In this document: positions 25,787 through 34,670 of the stretch, piece after piece | How the letters are laid out: every line of letters begins with the position of its first letter | How positions within the stretch are numbered: the first letter of the stretch is position 1 | NCBI RefSeq assembly: GCF_031844685.1 | Contig: NZ_CP134605.1 | Location: 2,376,001-2,440,000, forward strand | Origin: Streptomyces sp. ITFR-21 | GTDB lineage: Bacteria > Actinomycetota > Actinomycetes > Streptomycetales > Streptomycetaceae | DNA: 64,000 nt | Direction of reading: 5' to 3' | The notes under the pieces: model-generated | Seen by the model: only the letters and a program-made list of their open reading frames with translations | Told to the model about the DNA's origin: nothing | Database searches by the model: none | Translations under genes and position numbers: made by a program

Positions 25787-26371
25787 GGTCTGTCGACTGG
25801 TTCTGCGCGGGTCAAGGAGCGCGGTCCGGTGCGTCGCGGCTGCGCGGCGAAGGAGGGGGGCGGCGTGGTGTGTCGCCCACCGGCGGGAACGCGGCAGGTG
25901 TGCGTACGGGGGCACGCGCGACGCCACGGAGATCCGCCCGACAGCTCCTGGCCGAGCGCGGGCCCCGCGGGCGGTCTTGTCACCGGGCGGGTCGGCAGCA
26001 GGCCGGGGGCGAAGCCGGGACGTACGACGGGCCGGGGCACCGGGGCGCGGCCGGGCCGTGGAGACGGCGGCGGCCGAACGCGGCGGCGGCCGGAGCCGGG
26101 TTCGGCCGCCGGACCCACGGATCAGCCGGCGGTCCCGCACGCCCGTGGCGCGCACCGGCCGGCCGCCCGGAGGAGGCAAGCCCCGCCGCACGGGCCGCCC
26201 GGCCCGACAGCCCCGTGCCTGAGCCGCCCGACCCGGCAGGCGGACCACCCCGCCCGCCGACAGCCCACCCCCCGGGCGCAACCCGGCCCGCACACCGGCC
26301 GGCGCGTCGGGGGGCGCCGGGAGGTCGCGGACCGGGTGAGGGGGCCGGGAGGGCGGGGGCGGGGACCGGAG
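25787..26371. other. 585-base intergenic region, no gene supported
   Basis: It lies between convergent copA and the carboxypeptidase gene. The first 130 bases (starting gggtctgtcgactggttct) are distinctive: purine-rich blocks alternating with GTCGCGGCTGCGCGGCG. I suspect a repeated intergenic element but cannot check copies outside the window. The rest is low-complexity CG/CCG sequence with no credible start, Shine-Dalgarno or codon bias. Confidence 0.4.
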
Positions 26372-28915
26372 TCAGAAGTGGGTGAGTTTCTTGGCGAAGG
26401 ACGGCTCCTTCAGGTCGCTGCCCAGCAGCACCGGCACGCTGGTGCGGGCCGCCCCCGTGCCGAAGCTGAGCCTGCCGACCGCGGTGCCGGCCCGCGCGCT
26501 GTGCGGTACACCCGAGGAGTTGGCGTCCAGCGTGACGCCCACCTTCATGCCCGGCCAGCCGATCGCCGTCAGGTTCGCGCCGGCCACCACCGGGGTGGTG
26601 CCGCCCATCGCGTCGTCGATCTCGCCGACGACCTCGCCCTTCTTCACTATCGTCGCCGACGTCAGGCCGCCTTGGACGGACTCGATCAGCTTCTGGCTGT
26701 TCTTCAGGGCCAGTTGCAGGCTGTCGTAGACGGTGGCGCCGCCGCGCTGCTGGAGCGTGACGCCGAGGACGAGCTGCTGCTTGCCGTCGACGGTCTTGTT
26801 CGCCGCCCACATCAGGGCGCCGCCGGCCGGGGTGCTGGAGCCGGTCTTGACGCCGACGACGCCGTAGTGGACCAGGTCGTTGTTGTTGTTGTAGATCGTG
26901 CCGACGCCCGGGATGTCGACGTTCGGCAGCGCGACCACGGAGCGGAAGACCTCGTTCCGCATCACTTGCCGGGCCAGTTTGAGCTGGTCCTCGGCGGTGC
27001 TGACGGTGGTCTCCTCGAAGCCGCTCGCGCCGGTGTACGTGGTGTGCGTCATGCCCAGGCCGGCGGCGGCGCTCGTCATCTTGGTGACGAACGCCTGCTG
27101 CGTACCGGAGTCCCAGCGGGCCAGCAGGCGGGCGATGTTGTTGCCGGACGGGATCAACAGCAATTGCAGCATCTGCCGTTCGGTGAACCGCTGGCCGGCC
27201 TTGACCGCGGCGGTGGACTCGTCGGCGGACGAGGACTCGTCGGCGGCCTGCTGGTCCACGGTGATCAGCGGGCCGTTCTGCTGGGCGGCGATCGGGTGGT
27301 CGCGCAGGATCAGGTACGCGGTCATCACCTTGGTGACGCTCGCGATCGGCACCGGCGTCTGGGCGCCGTGCACCCCGAGCAAGCCGATGCCCTCGACCTC
27401 GGCGACGGACTGGCCCTGCGACGGCCACGGCATCGACTGCGGCAGCGGGGTGCCGGCGAAGGTGTACGAGGAGGCCGCGGTCAGCTCCAGGGCCGGCGCG
27501 GGCAGCGGGCGTACGGCCTGCACGATGACGTAGACCAGCGCGAGGACCACCACCAGCGGGGTCCAGATCTTGAACCGGCGCAGGGTGGTGCGCCAAGCGG
27601 TCTGGCGCGGCGGCGGGGTGTTGGTCAGCTCGGCGAGCAGCTTCAGGGGCGCCTGTCCCGGCGCGGCGGGCGCGGGCGGGACGGGCATGCCGCGGGTGCC
27701 CTCGGGGCCGACCCGCTCCGTTTCCGCGGGCGCGGCGGACCGCGCCGCCCCCCCGGCCGCGGCGCCCTCGGCCGTCACCGTCCCGGCCGCGGCCGTCGCC
27801 GCCGTCACCGTCCCGGCCGCGGCCGGCTTCCCGGTCGTCACGCCCCGAGCCTCCCCGGAGCCCGGAGGGCTCTGCGCGCCCGTCTGCCGGGCCGGCGGCT
27901 TGGCTGCGGGCGGCAGCGGCACGGGGGCCGGCCGCATGGGCGCGAACGGGCTCGTGCGGGCCGCCACGGGCCTGCCGGGCGTGCCGAAGACCACCGGGCC
28001 GTCGCCGTCGGGCCGGTCCGGCAGATCGGAGACCAGGGGCTTCATGAAGGGCTCGGCGGTCGCCGGCGGCTCGCCGGGCTCCGGCGCGCGCTCCGGGGCC
28101 GCCGACTCGTACGCGCCCGTCCCGTCCGCGGCCGGCGCCACCGCACCCGACCCGGCGGCGACCGCACCCCCACCCGCGGCCGCCGCCGCGTCCGTACGGC
28201 CCGGGGCGCGCCGCTCCCCCGCCTGCCTACGCTCCGGCGCCGCTGGCGCCCCCTCAGAGGCCGCGAGGGCCCCGGACGCGCCCCCAGTGCCCTCAGCGTC
28301 TTTAACGGCCCCAGCCGCCTCCGCCACGGCCTCCACGGCCCCCGCGCCCCCCGGGGCTTCCGCGCCCTCCGCGGACCCCCCGCCGGGCACCCCGGCGTGC
28401 ACCCCGGCGCTCGCTCCGGCCGCCGGGACCGCCGAAACCCCTTCCGCACCGTTAACCCCACCGGCACGGGCAGCCTCACCCGTCCCATTCGCCGGGTCAC
28501 GATTCGATTGCGTTTTCCGGGGCTCGCGACCTCCCGCGGACGAGGCGGTGGCCGCCGGATCCGGGTCGGGGCCGACACGTTCGGCTGCGGCGCGCACACC
28601 CTCAGGTACGTCGTCCGCCGGTCGCGCGGCCGGCGCGGACCCGGTCGCCGGGGCCGGACGAGGGCGCGGGCCGGCGGCCGGACCGGCCGCGGACGCCAGG
28701 GCGCGCGGGGCGGCGGAACCGCTCAGGGGCGCGCCCGCGTGCTCCCCGGGTACGTCCGGAACATCCGATGTTCGTACCGTCGGAGACGCATCAGGCGCCT
28801 CATGCGCCTCAGTAGGCAACGGGAGCACCGTATGCCTCGGAGGTGCGGCCACCCGATCGGCCACCTCCCCCGACGTTCCGTGCTCCTGCTCCCTGCCGGG
28901 GGACTCGCCCGCCAC
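26372..28915 (-). CDS. D-alanyl-D-alanine carboxypeptidase with giant disordered N-terminus
   Basis: 847 aa. The C-terminal 380 residues are a serine D,D-peptidase: SVTK (SxxK, nucleophile Ser), SGNN (SxN) and KTGSS (KTG), then the PBP5-type C-terminal domain. It trims D-Ala from peptidoglycan stem peptides outside the membrane. One TM (IWTPLVVVLALVYVIVQAV) lies at about residues 447-470. Residues 1-440 are almost entirely Ala/Pro/Gly/Glu, with no predicted fold, and on this topology are cytoplasmic. GTG 28915 is chosen because GGAGGAGG lies 5 bases upstream. S11-family relatives are usually 400-450 aa. Confidence 0.85.
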   Translation of the reverse strand: MAGESPGREQEHGTSGEVADRVAAPPRHTVLPLPTEAHEAPDASPTVRTSDVPDVPGEHAGAPLSGSAAPRALASAAGPAAGPRPRPAPATGSAPAARPADDVPEGVRAAAERVGPDPDPAATASSAGGREPRKTQSNRDPANGTGEAARAGGVNGAEGVSAVPAAGASAGVHAGVPGGGSAEGAEAPGGAGAVEAVAEAAGAVKDAEGTGGASGALAASEGAPAAPERRQAGERRAPGRTDAAAAAGGGAVAAGSGAVAPAADGTGAYESAAPERAPEPGEPPATAEPFMKPLVSDLPDRPDGDGPVVFGTPGRPVAARTSPFAPMRPAPVPLPPAAKPPARQTGAQSPPGSGEARGVTTGKPAAAGTVTAATAAAGTVTAEGAAAGGAARSAAPAETERVGPEGTRGMPVPPAPAAPGQAPLKLLAELTNTPPPRQTAWRTTLRRFKIWTPLVVVLALVYVIVQAVRPLPAPALELTAASSYTFAGTPLPQSMPWPSQGQSVAEVEGIGLLGVHGAQTPVPIASVTKVMTAYLILRDHPIAAQQNGPLITVDQQAADESSSADESTAAVKAGQRFTERQMLQLLLIPSGNNIARLLARWDSGTQQAFVTKMTSAAAGLGMTHTTYTGASGFEETTVSTAEDQLKLARQVMRNEVFRSVVALPNVDIPGVGTIYNNNNDLVHYGVVGVKTGSSTPAGGALMWAANKTVDGKQQLVLGVTLQQRGGATVYDSLQLALKNSQKLIESVQGGLTSATIVKKGEVVGEIDDAMGGTTPVVAGANLTAIGWPGMKVGVTLDANSSGVPHSARAGTAVGRLSFGTGAARTSVPVLLGSDLKEPSFAKKLTHF

Positions 28916-29175
28916 GCAGACCTCCTCCACACATTGTCATCGAACGCGCACCTACCGTGATGAGGCCGGTCGCGGCTCGTCCTCCGCCGGCGCCGCCCGT
29001 CCCGGCTCACACCCGCAAGTGTCCCGCGACGGACCCGCGGGCCGACCGCGACACCCCACCCACCCCGTAGACGAGAACGACATACCACCCGGTTCCCACC
29101 GATATGGCAAAGGCGCTCTCGACAGGCCGGTGTGAGAGGCGTCACCCTGTCATTCATCCACGCGGGGAGGCATGG

Positions 29176-29886
29176 ATGGGCAAGAGCCGCAGAAGTATTC
29201 CGGAAGAGCTGTTGCTGCTCGCCCTGGACCCGACGACCGGGACCACGGCGCAGCCGCAATCACTCGACCTCGGCCTCGCCGGGGCACAGCTCGTCGAGCT
29301 GGCCCTGGCCGGGCGGATAGCCCCTGACGGGGATCGTATCGCCGTGGTGCACCCACGGCCGACAGGAGATCCGACCCTGGACTCCGCGCTCGAACTGCTG
29401 CGACGCCGTGGCAGTCCGGTGCGGGCGGTCCACTGGATCGGCGGGCCCCGGCTGGGGCTGCGTCAGACGTATCTCGCGCACCTGGAGCGGTGCGGCATGG
29501 TGCACGCCGTGCCGGGACAGATGTGCGGGGTGCTGCCGACCACTCGGTATCAGGCGACCGACAGCGCGGTCAGCCGGGAGATCAGAGCCCGGCTGGACAG
29601 CTCGATCCGCACCGGCGTACCGCCGGACCCGCGGACCGCCGCGCTTGCCGCGCTCGCCCACGCCGTGGGACTCGGCAAGCACCTGTACCCGGGCAACGAA
29701 GGCCGGTCCTCGCGATCGCGCCTGCGGGACCTGATCCGGTACGACCCGATGGGCGGCCTCGTGGCGCACGCCGTGATGGACGTGCAGAACGGGGTGGCGG
29801 CGCAGCCCAAGCAGCGTCCGCCGGCCCAGCAGCAGGCGCAGCGCTCGGCGGGGCACGGCCCCATGGCCCGGGCCGGCGCCCGTTGA
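29176..29886 (+). CDS. GPP34 (GOLPH3-like) family protein
   Basis: 236 aa. The N-terminal SIPEELLLLALDPTTG is the hallmark of GPP34 proteins, followed by helical repeats (QLVELALAGRI, RRRGSPVRAVHWIGG, RQTYLAHLERCGMV). Eukaryotic members bind phosphoinositides; bacterial roles are unclear, but in Streptomyces they recur near XRE/DUF397 genes, as here. ATG 29176 has GGGGAGG 5 bases upstream. A Gln/Pro-rich tail ends the protein. It is divergent from the carboxypeptidase gene. Confidence 0.85.
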   Translation: MGKSRRSIPEELLLLALDPTTGTTAQPQSLDLGLAGAQLVELALAGRIAPDGDRIAVVHPRPTGDPTLDSALELLRRRGSPVRAVHWIGGPRLGLRQTYLAHLERCGMVHAVPGQMCGVLPTTRYQATDSAVSREIRARLDSSIRTGVPPDPRTAALAALAHAVGLGKHLYPGNEGRSSRSRLRDLIRYDPMGGLVAHAVMDVQNGVAAQPKQRPPAQQQAQRSAGHGPMARAGAR

Positions 29887-30543
29887 ACGGTGCGGACTGC
29901 TCGTCGGCGGCATCAGCACGGTTGTAGCAGGCGGGCTGTACGCGGCGGATAAACGCAGGGCCGCCGCGCACGTCCGGGCCACGGGTACGCACGTGCGGTA
30001 CGTATCAGTGCGGCACCGGGCCGTATCCGGTGGTGGCAAACAGGATCGAGCGCCACCGGGCACCAGCGAACGCGCAGTGAGCAGCACCCAGTAGTAACCG
30101 CGCAGTACGGGACGGGAGCGGTGTCCGCCGGCAGGGACCGGGCACCGCCGAGCCAACCGTCCTCAGCGACCCTTTCGGGAGCCGCTGTGACGCGCGGGGC
30201 GGCGGGCTTCCGGGACTTCCGGAGTCGGCGCCCCGCGCGTCGCCGTTTCCGCGCCGCTCTTTCCGCAGCGCCTTTGCCGCGCCGGCGATTCCGCACCGCC
30301 GCGGGTCCCCGTGCCGCCGTACCGCTCGCACCTCCCGTACCGCCGGGTCGCCCCGCGCGCGTGCCGCGTCGTTCCCGCACCTGTTTGTGCCCCATTGCGT
30401 ACGAACGCGGCGCCGCTTTCCGCGCGAAGCCGCCCGCCCCCGTGCCGCGGGCAAGCTTGTTCCGCTCATTCGCCAGCGCGGCGATGACCGGTAGTGGCAG
30501 GCTGCTGACCATCAGTACGGATCATCATGGAGGTGCAGTCCCT
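29887..30543. other. Long spacer before the XRE gene
   Basis: 657 bases. An Arg/Pro/Ala-rich open frame leading into the XRE gene exists but lacks codon bias and a Shine-Dalgarno, so I do not call it. The last 60 bases (GACCATCAGTACGGATCATCATGG) are AT-richer and probably contain the XRE promoter. Confidence 0.4.
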
Positions 30544-31398
30544 GTGGTCGCCAACGTCAACCCCACCGTCAGGCGGCGCCGGTTGGGTTCGGAGCTGCGC
30601 AAGCTCCGTGAGCAGAAGGGCATGACCGCCGAGGAGGTCGCGGCCCGCCTCCTGGTCTCCCAGTCGAAGATCAGCCGGCTGGAGAACGGCCGGCGCAGCA
30701 TCAGCCAGCGCGATGTCCGCGACCTGTGCGGGGTGTACGGCGTCGAGGACGTCCGGATCGTCGACTCGCTGATGCAGATGGCCAAGGAGTCGCGCCAGCA
30801 GGGTTGGTGGCACGCCTTCGGGGACATCCCGTACAGCGTCTACATCGGCCTGGAGACCGAGGCGGCGAGTCTGCGGGTCTTCGAACCGCAGGTCGTGCCG
30901 GGCCTGTTGCAGACACCGGGGTACGCCACCGCGGTGATCGCCGGGAGTCTGGCGGAGGCCACGCCGGAGCAGGTGGAGAAGCGGGTGAACGTCCGGATGC
31001 GCCGGCAGGACCGGATCACCGACGCGGACGCCCCGTTGCGGATGTGGGCGGTGATCGACGAGGCGGCGCTGTGCCGCAAGGTCGGCGACAACGCCACGAT
31101 GCGCGAACAGCTCGACCACCTGGTGGAGTTGAGCCAGCTGCCGCATGTCACCGTGCAGGTGCTGCCGTTCGAGGCGGGCGCGCATCCGGGGCTCAGCGGC
31201 CAGTTCGCGGTGCTGGAGTTCACCGACTCCACCGACGCGACGGTGGTGTACCTGGAGGGCGTCAACAGCGATCTGTACCTGGAGAAGGACACCGACGTGC
31301 AGGCGTACAGCGTGATGTACGAGCATCTGCGGGCCCAGGCGCTGAGCGCCGAGCAGACCCGGGGCTTCATCATGGAGGCCGCTGAGCGTTACAGGTGA
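30544..31398 (+). CDS. XRE regulator with DUF5753 domain
   Basis: 284 aa. The N-terminal HTH (residues about 14-70: LRKLREQKGMTAEEVAARLL and SQSKISRLENGRRSISQRDV) is followed by the DUF5753 domain (WWHAFGDIPYSVYIGLETEA, VPGLLQTPGYA, VLPFEAGAHPGLSGQFAVLE). Such proteins pair with DUF397 partners, as in the WhiJ-like systems controlling development in Streptomyces; the partner here lies 175 bases downstream. GTG 30544 has GGAGGTG 8 bases upstream. Confidence 0.9.
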   Translation: MVANVNPTVRRRRLGSELRKLREQKGMTAEEVAARLLVSQSKISRLENGRRSISQRDVRDLCGVYGVEDVRIVDSLMQMAKESRQQGWWHAFGDIPYSVYIGLETEAASLRVFEPQVVPGLLQTPGYATAVIAGSLAEATPEQVEKRVNVRMRRQDRITDADAPLRMWAVIDEAALCRKVGDNATMREQLDHLVELSQLPHVTVQVLPFEAGAHPGLSGQFAVLEFTDSTDATVVYLEGVNSDLYLEKDTDVQAYSVMYEHLRAQALSAEQTRGFIMEAAERYR

Positions 31399-31573
31399 GG
31401 CTGGCGGGCGGCACCATACACCGACACCCACCCCACGGGGAAGTTTTCTGGGCCATATGCCCTCCGGTTGGGTGAAGAGCCCCACAGGGTCCCGATGGTG
31501 GCGAGTAGCGTCGATCGCGTCAGGTAAGGCGCGCATTTGCGCCACCCTCATCAGCACAGACCGGAGCGCAGAG

Positions 31574-31783
31574 ATGGCAATCAAGCTGGGCAGCACCCCC
31601 GCGTGGACGAAGTCCTCGCGTTCCACCGGAAACGGCGCGTGCGTCGAAGTGAAGTCGCCCGCCGCCGAGTCCGTGGTGGTCCGCGACTCCAAGGACCCCC
31701 AAGGCCCCGTTCTCATGTTCTCGCCCGCGGCGTGGTCGTCGTTCGTCACCGAGGTCGACCGCGGTTCCTTCAACCTCCGCTAG
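31574..31783 (+). CDS. DUF397 protein, partner of the XRE regulator
   Basis: 69 aa. WTKSSRSTGNGACVEVKSP and VVVRDSKDPQGPVLMFSPAA are the two DUF397 signature blocks. In known pairs the DUF397 protein modulates the DNA binding of its XRE partner, here the gene ending 175 bases upstream. ATG 31574 has a weak GGAGC upstream. A terminator hairpin follows, closing the module. Confidence 0.92.
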   Translation: MAIKLGSTPAWTKSSRSTGNGACVEVKSPAAESVVVRDSKDPQGPVLMFSPAAWSSFVTEVDRGSFNLR

Positions 31784-31803
31784 CCCGTCAGCAGCATCCC
31801 GAA

Positions 31804-31843
31804 GAGCCCTCTCGACTGGCCGCCGTCCTGGCCGAGAGGGCTC
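31804..31843 (+). terminator. Terminator after DUF397 gene
   Basis: GAGCCCTCTCG (31804-31814) pairs with CGAGAGGGCTC (31833-31843), an 11-bp stem, 20 bases after the stop codon. Confidence 0.85.
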
Positions 31844-31922
31844 GCTGCCGTCACGGGCCGCGACCTGCGCACCGGGCGCCGCGGACCAGGCGCCACGGAC
31901 CAGGCGGCCTGACGCGCGGCGG

Positions 31923-33116
31923 TCAGAACACCCTGGCCAGCCGGGCCAGTCCCTCCTCGATCTCGGCCGGGGTGTGCGTGGTGAACGACATCCTCAGCGC
32001 GCCCTGGTCGGGCGCGGCGGCGAAGAAGGGCGCACCGGGGACGTAGGCGACGTCGTACGTGATCGCGGTCCGCAGCAGCGCGGTGGCGTCGTGGCCCTCG
32101 GGGAGCCGGACCCAGACGAACATGCCGCCCTCCGGCCGGTTCCAGGTGGTGCCCGCCGGGAACGCGGCGGGCAGCCCGGCGAGGAGCGCGTCGCGGCGGG
32201 CTCGGTAGGCGGTGCGGACCCGCGCCAGATGGGCGTCCAGGTCCCGGTCGGCGAGGTAGCGGGCGGCGGCGGCCTGGTCGACGGTGGAGGTGTGCAGGTC
32301 GGCGGCCTGCTTGGCGATGACGCAGGCCCGCGCGAGGCCGGCCGGGGCCCGCAGCCAGCCGAGCCGCATCCCGGGCGCCATGATCTTGGAGAAGCTGCCG
32401 AGCAGGACCGTGCGGTCGGCGGCGGCCTCCAGCGAGGCGATCCACGGCTCGGCCGCGCCCTCGAAGCGCAGTTCGCCGTACGGGTCGTCCTCAACGATCC
32501 ACAGCCCGTACCGCCCCGCCACCTCCGCGACCGCGCGCCGGCGCGCGAGCGGGAGCGTACGGCCGGTCGGGTTCTGGAAGTCGGGGATCAGGTAGAGCAG
32601 TTTCGGCCGCTCGCGCAGCACCAGCTCCTCCAGCGCCTCCGGGACGACCCCGTCGCCGTCGGTCGGCACCGGCACCACCCGGGCGCCCGCGAAGCCGAAG
32701 CACTGCAACGCGGCCAGGTAGGTGGGGTTTTCCACCAGGACCACGTCGCCGGGCTCCAGCAGCGCGGTGGCGATCAGTGCCAGCGCCTGCTGCGAACCGC
32801 CCGTCACCACCAGGTCGTCGGCCCCGGTGGGAAAACCGCGCGCGGTCAGCCGCCCGGCGACCGCGGCCCGCAGCTCCGGATCGCCCTCGGTGGTCGAGTA
32901 CTGGAGCACCGTGCCGGGCCGCTCGGCCAGCACGCGGTCGTACGCCGCCCTGATGCCGTCGGCGTCGAACAGCTCCGGCGCGGGGAGGCCGCCGGCGAAG
33001 GAGATCACCTCGGGGCGCGCGGTCAGCGCCAGGATCTCCCGCACCGGCGAGGCGCCCACCGTCCGGGCGCGGGCGGCGAGGGAGGGGGGCGCGGCGCGGG
33101 GCGGGGTGGTCGTCAT
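31923..33116 (-). CDS. PLP-dependent aminotransferase (fold I)
   Basis: 397 aa, class I/II aminotransferase of the 2-aminoadipate/MocR-catalytic type. The PLP lysine is in GSFSKIMAPGMRLGW, the Asp contacting the pyridine is in IVEDDPYGELRF, and PDFQNPTGRTL is typical of this subfamily. The N-terminus FAGGLPAPELFD binds substrate. No HTH domain is fused. Its promoter resembles that of a leaderless gene: -35 TTGGAC, 17-base spacer, -10 TAGGCT, then 7 bases to ATG 33116. Confidence 0.88.
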   Translation of the reverse strand: MTTTPPRAAPPSLAARARTVGASPVREILALTARPEVISFAGGLPAPELFDADGIRAAYDRVLAERPGTVLQYSTTEGDPELRAAVAGRLTARGFPTGADDLVVTGGSQQALALIATALLEPGDVVLVENPTYLAALQCFGFAGARVVPVPTDGDGVVPEALEELVLRERPKLLYLIPDFQNPTGRTLPLARRRAVAEVAGRYGLWIVEDDPYGELRFEGAAEPWIASLEAAADRTVLLGSFSKIMAPGMRLGWLRAPAGLARACVIAKQAADLHTSTVDQAAAARYLADRDLDAHLARVRTAYRARRDALLAGLPAAFPAGTTWNRPEGGMFVWVRLPEGHDATALLRTAITYDVAYVPGAPFFAAAPDQGALRMSFTTHTPAEIEEGLARLARVF

Positions 33117-33123
33117 GCCCGGC

Positions 33124-33152
33124 AGCCTACGAAGAACTGCTAGGACGTCCAA
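33124..33152 (-). promoter_or_regulatory. Aminotransferase promoter with GGACGTCC palindrome
   Basis: On the minus strand: TTGGAC (33152-33147), 17 bases, TAGGCT (33129-33124), 7 bases, ATG. The -35 overlaps the 8-bp palindrome GGACGTCC (33143-33150), flanked by AAGTAC, a likely regulator site. A leaderless transcript is predicted. Confidence 0.6.
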
Positions 33153-33235
33153 GTACTTTCCAGCATGCGGTCGGCTGCGGCCTTCCGGCGCGCCGGCCCG
33201 TGCCGCCCGGGTACCGCGGTCCCGCCGCCCGGACG

Positions 33236-33286
33236 GCGTGCCCGCCCGCACCGCGTGCCCGCCCGCACCGCGTGCCCGCCCGCACC
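33236..33286. repeat. Three tandem 17-bp repeats
   Basis: GCGTGCCCGCCCGCACC repeated three times exactly, then a degenerate fourth start. It lies between the aminotransferase promoter and the 3' end of the ADP-ribosylglycohydrolase gene. No function is evident. Confidence 0.85.
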
Positions 33287-33319
33287 GCGTAGCCGCCCCT
33301 ACGGCCCCGCCCGGCCGCC

Positions 33320-34423
33320 CTACGCGGCCGGGTAGCGGTCCAGCCAGGCCGGGCTGGCGCCGGACGGGCCGTGCAGCGCGGGCGCCTGGGTCATCTCCAT
33401 CGCGAAGTCGTCGGCGAGCTGGAGGATCGTGCTGCGGCCCTCCAGCTCCGCTATCCAGGCCGGCGGCAGCGCCGTCTCGCCGTGCTGGACGCCGAGCAGG
33501 TTGCCGCAGATGGACCCGGTGGAGTCGCTGTCACCGGAGTGGTTGACGGCCAGCAGCAGGCCGTGCCGTACGTCTTCGGCGACCAGCGCGCAGTACACGC
33601 CGATGGCGAGCGCCTCCTCGGCCGTCCACCCCTCGCCGAGCGCCTCCACCCGCTGCGGGGACGGCAGCCCCTGCCGTACGGCCCCCAGCGCGCTCTGGAG
33701 GGCGTCGGTGGTCTCCTGGTGGCCGGGCCGGGCGCCGAGCAGCGCCAGCGCGTGCTGCACCGAGCCGTCCAGGGCCTCGCCGCGGGCCAGGCCGTGCACG
33801 ATGACGGCGAAGGCGCCCGCCGCGAGCTGCCCGGTGGGGTGGCCGTGGGTCTGCGCGGCGCACTCCACGGCGAGCTGGAAGACCAGTTGGGGCTCCCAGC
33901 CGACCAGCAGCCCGAAGGGCGCCGACCGCATGACGGTGCCGCATCCTTTGGAGCCGGGGTTCTTGGGGTCCTCCAGGGTGCCCATCCGGTCGTCGGACAG
34001 CCCGGACAGACAGGCGCCGCCCGGGGCGCGCTGCGCGTACAGCCACTCCTCGCGGGCCAGCCACCCGATGTCCCTGCGGCGCTCGTCGGGGCCCCATTCG
34101 CGCTGGGTTGCCGCCCAGCGCAGGTAGGCGCGGTGGATGTCGGTCGGCGGGTGCCAGGCGCCGGTGTCGCGCCGCACCTGGGCGCGTATCAGCCCCTCGA
34201 CCGTGAACAGTGTCATCTGGGTGTCGTCGGTGACCGCGCCGCGCCTGCCGTACGCCGTCACGTAGTCGGTGACGCCGTCCGGCCCGTGGCTGTGCTGGAT
34301 CGCGTCGAGCGACTCGAACTCCACGCCCCCGCCGAGGGCGTCGCCGATCGCGCCACCGAGCAGGCAGCCCCGCACCCGGCTGCGGAAGTCCTGCTGCTGC
34401 GCGCGTCCCCAGACAGCGGTCAA
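33320..34423 (-). CDS. ADP-ribosylglycohydrolase family protein
   Basis: 367 aa, DraG/ARH fold. The metal-binding motifs are RGCLLGGAIGDALG, TDDTQMT (both Asp ligands) and HSGDSDSTGSI; family enzymes remove ADP-ribose using two Mg2+ or Mn2+ ions. The start is TTG 34423, with AAGGGG 6 bases upstream. The substrate is unknown. A macro-domain protein (58399) elsewhere in the window could act on related ADP-ribosylated targets, but the genes are far apart. Confidence 0.9.
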   Translation of the reverse strand: MTAVWGRAQQQDFRSRVRGCLLGGAIGDALGGGVEFESLDAIQHSHGPDGVTDYVTAYGRRGAVTDDTQMTLFTVEGLIRAQVRRDTGAWHPPTDIHRAYLRWAATQREWGPDERRRDIGWLAREEWLYAQRAPGGACLSGLSDDRMGTLEDPKNPGSKGCGTVMRSAPFGLLVGWEPQLVFQLAVECAAQTHGHPTGQLAAGAFAVIVHGLARGEALDGSVQHALALLGARPGHQETTDALQSALGAVRQGLPSPQRVEALGEGWTAEEALAIGVYCALVAEDVRHGLLLAVNHSGDSDSTGSICGNLLGVQHGETALPPAWIAELEGRSTILQLADDFAMEMTQAPALHGPSGASPAWLDRYPAA

Positions 34424-34670
34424 GGCGGTCCCCTTCGATCAGCCCCCGGTCAGACCCGTTCTGCGCCAGCACCCTAGCCGACGGGGCCGGGAGAGGAAGG
34501 GGAGGCGGCGAGGAGGCCGGGGTTGTCCGCGAACGGCCGCGAACGACCGCGAAAGGACAGATGGCGACGGATTCCTCCGCCGCCGGTCCCGCGGCCGGCC
34601 GCGCTGCCACGGTCCTGCCCCCGTTCCCCCGGCCGGGGAGCACGCCCGCCGCCGCCCCGCCGCCGCCCTG

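Noticed and set aside
25783-26118. A 111-residue minus-strand frame after copA
   Set aside because: No ribosome site or domain; more likely part of a non-coding repeated element.
30121-30543. N-terminal extension of the XRE(DUF5753) protein
   Set aside because: GTG 30544 has a proper ribosome site and gives the family length; the upstream frame is Arg/Pro-rich and unbiased.
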